From an uncultured Clostridia bacterium (GTDB taxonomy: Bacteria > Bacillota > Clostridia > Oscillospirales > CAG-272): DNA of 5,770 nucleotides. The stretch covers positions 1 to 5,770 of the forward strand of contig CANBDB010000100.1 in the NCBI GenBank assembly GCA_947367285.1, given 5' to 3'. The translations under genes were made by a program, and so were the position numbers. The notes beneath the pieces were generated by a model. It did no database searches and was not told the origin of the DNA. It saw only the letters and a list, made by a program, of their open reading frames with translations. This document shows, in pieces, positions 4,721 through 5,770 of this stretch (position 1 is the stretch's first letter; each line of letters begins with the position of its first letter).

Positions 4721-5682
4721 ATGGAGAAGAAACAATATTGGCGACTACTGTTGATCATTCTAAGCCTGATGATTCTTATCGGATCTGCGATGGTATATTT
4801 GGTCATACGTTTTGGACACGATGGCAATGCCATAAAAATGGATATTCAACATGGGCAACCTCAAAAAGTAGAATTTTCGCAATTTGCGATGATACCTGGT
4901 GGTAAGAGCGAGTATATCATAACCCCTACCGCTACGTTCCCGGTGTATGCAACCTCACATTTGATTTTCAGGATAAAGAAATTGGCCACAGCATTTTTGA
5001 CAAGTCAGTTTATGTTTATATTGAATGTGACGGAGTAGTATATTGCGATCAAAGGCTCTCATCAATATTTGATTCCGAAAATCCCGTGATTACGCTCGAC
5101 TTAGCTTACATCGTAGATCATGAAAAAGTTGTTTCCACAAGAGAAATTGTCCATCTTACATTCTCAAACGGCAAGACTGTCAAGATGATTGGAGAACACG
5201 TATTCTTTGATGCAACTCTTAACAGATACGTTGCTATTACATCCGAGAATGCAGATTCGTTTGTAGGACACAAGTTCATAGCACTTGATGAAAGCGATAC
5301 GGCTGTTGAGACTGTGGAATTTATTTCTGTTAATAGAGAAGTTAAGGAAACCGAAGTTTACGAGGTTGTATCTTATAAGCATTTGACATGCTTTACAGAA
5401 GGAATACTTTCAACTTCCGCATTCCTTGATCCGTTGCTTAACGTATTTGATATTGATAGAGAAACCTTGACATGCGATATGGAAAGTGTTCAGAGAGATA
5501 TTGAAACATATGGTTTGTATACATATGAAGATTTCGAGGGATTGATTTCCGAAGAAGCATTTGAACTCTATAATGCTAAGTATCTTAAGATTGCGGTAGG
5601 TAAGGGATACATCACATGGGATGACATTCTTGAACTCATTGATATTTACTTTGATGCAGGTGTAACTCCTGTTGCGGAATAA
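4721..5682 (+). pseudogene. Frameshifted membrane-anchored protein with truncated Hint-like domain
   Basis: The ATG at 4721 has AAAGGGGG (4706-4713) 7 bases upstream. The first frame encodes a short basic start, a membrane segment (about 7-29) and a beta-rich segment, then runs out of sense and stops at 5036-5038. The next frame is open from 4906 to 5682 and continues the same kind of protein (GVCNLTFDFQDKEIG, then KSVYVYIECDGVVYCD). Restoring one C in the run at 4939-4941 joins them into a 320-aa product. Residues about 40-127 form a beta-rich domain. From about 129 it resembles the Hint (Hedgehog/intein) fold: EIVHLTFSNGKTVKMIGEH with block-B-like H160, then TEVYEVVSYKHLTCFTEGIL (211-230). 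The usual N-terminal Hint block with the nucleophile Cys is absent. A C-terminal tail has YGLYTYEDFEGLI and YLKIAVGKGYITWDD. The GTG at 5086 has no binding site, so separate translation of the second part is unlikely. The alternatives are a sequencing error or a programmed shift. Function unknown. Confidence 0.7.
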
Positions 5683-5693
5683 ACTTAAACTTT

Positions 5694-5724
5694 CCCCCAA
5701 GGGCGCTGCCCTTGGGGGTATTTT
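5694..5724 (+). terminator. Hairpin terminator after the broken gene
   Basis: CCCCCAAGGGC (5694-5704) and GCCCTTGGGGG (5708-5718) form a perfect 11-bp GC-rich stem with a 3-base loop. A TATTTT run follows. It begins 11 bases after the stop codon. The U-tract is interrupted but the stem is very stable. Confidence 0.75.
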
Positions 5725-5730
5725 ATAGAG

Positions 5731-5756
5731 AAAAGCACCTCTTTTGAGGTGCTTTT
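5731..5756. terminator. Second, symmetric hairpin terminator
   Basis: AAAAGCACCTC (5731-5741) pairs perfectly with GAGGTGCTTTT (5746-5756) around TTTT. The flanking A- and T-runs let it work on either strand. It may back up the preceding hairpin or terminate a converging gene just outside the window. Confidence 0.75.
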
Positions 5757-5770
5757 GGTGTATATGGGAT

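Noticed and set aside
4937..4943. Programmed -1 frameshift at TTCCCGG
   Set aside because: It does not fit the X-XXY-YYZ slippery heptamer in the first frame and no obvious pseudoknot or stem follows; mutation or sequence error is simpler.
5086..5682. Independent 198-codon gene starting at GTG 5086
   Set aside because: There is no ribosome binding site, and the same frame is open and meaningful upstream to about 4939, joining the preceding gene.

Overview
The window looks like chromosomal DNA from a low-GC, spore-forming Clostridia-type Firmicute, possibly an uncultured gut lineage. The evidence is strong GGAGG-type ribosome binding sites, near-consensus sigma-A promoters with 17-base spacers, CCA-encoding tRNA genes, compact single-gene transcription units each closed by a hairpin terminator, and a Spo0A-type sporulation regulator. 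The lineage is an inference from these traits; no marker gene here fixes the genus.

Layout from left to right: (1) a minus-strand class I SAM-dependent methyltransferase (88-681) with its own promoter; (2) a dense array of small hairpins built on GTGAAAT/ATTTCAC (751-928); (3) a minus-strand tRNA-Gln(UUG) with terminator and near-perfect promoter; (4) a plus-strand SipW/archaeal-type signal peptidase I with a Ser-His active site (1265-1855), two tandem promoters and a terminator; (5) a plus-strand spo0A-like gene (2036-2806) with an unusual repeat-rich promoter; (6) a minus-strand tRNA-Leu(CAA) that shares a bidirectional terminator with spo0A; (7) a plus-strand mgtE Mg2+ transporter (3089-4456); (8) a 264-base gap with a perfect 14-bp inverted repeat; (9) a frameshifted gene (4721-5682) that joins a membrane-anchored beta-rich segment to a truncated Hint-like domain and a conserved C-terminal tail; (10) two hairpin terminators.

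No operon is evident: every intact gene has its own promoter and terminator. The intact genes cover sporulation control, protein export processing, magnesium uptake, translation and an unassigned methylation. A possible functional link is between the SipW-type peptidase and the broken membrane-anchored protein at 4721, because SipW-type enzymes process secreted proteins of the TasA/camelysin kind, but nothing here proves it.

The items most worth a second look are the palindrome array at 751-928, the frameshifted and Hint-truncated gene at the right end, the repeated box architecture upstream of spo0A, and the 14-bp palindrome at 4578-4612. I see no CRISPR array, transposase, phage gene or obvious new defence system.
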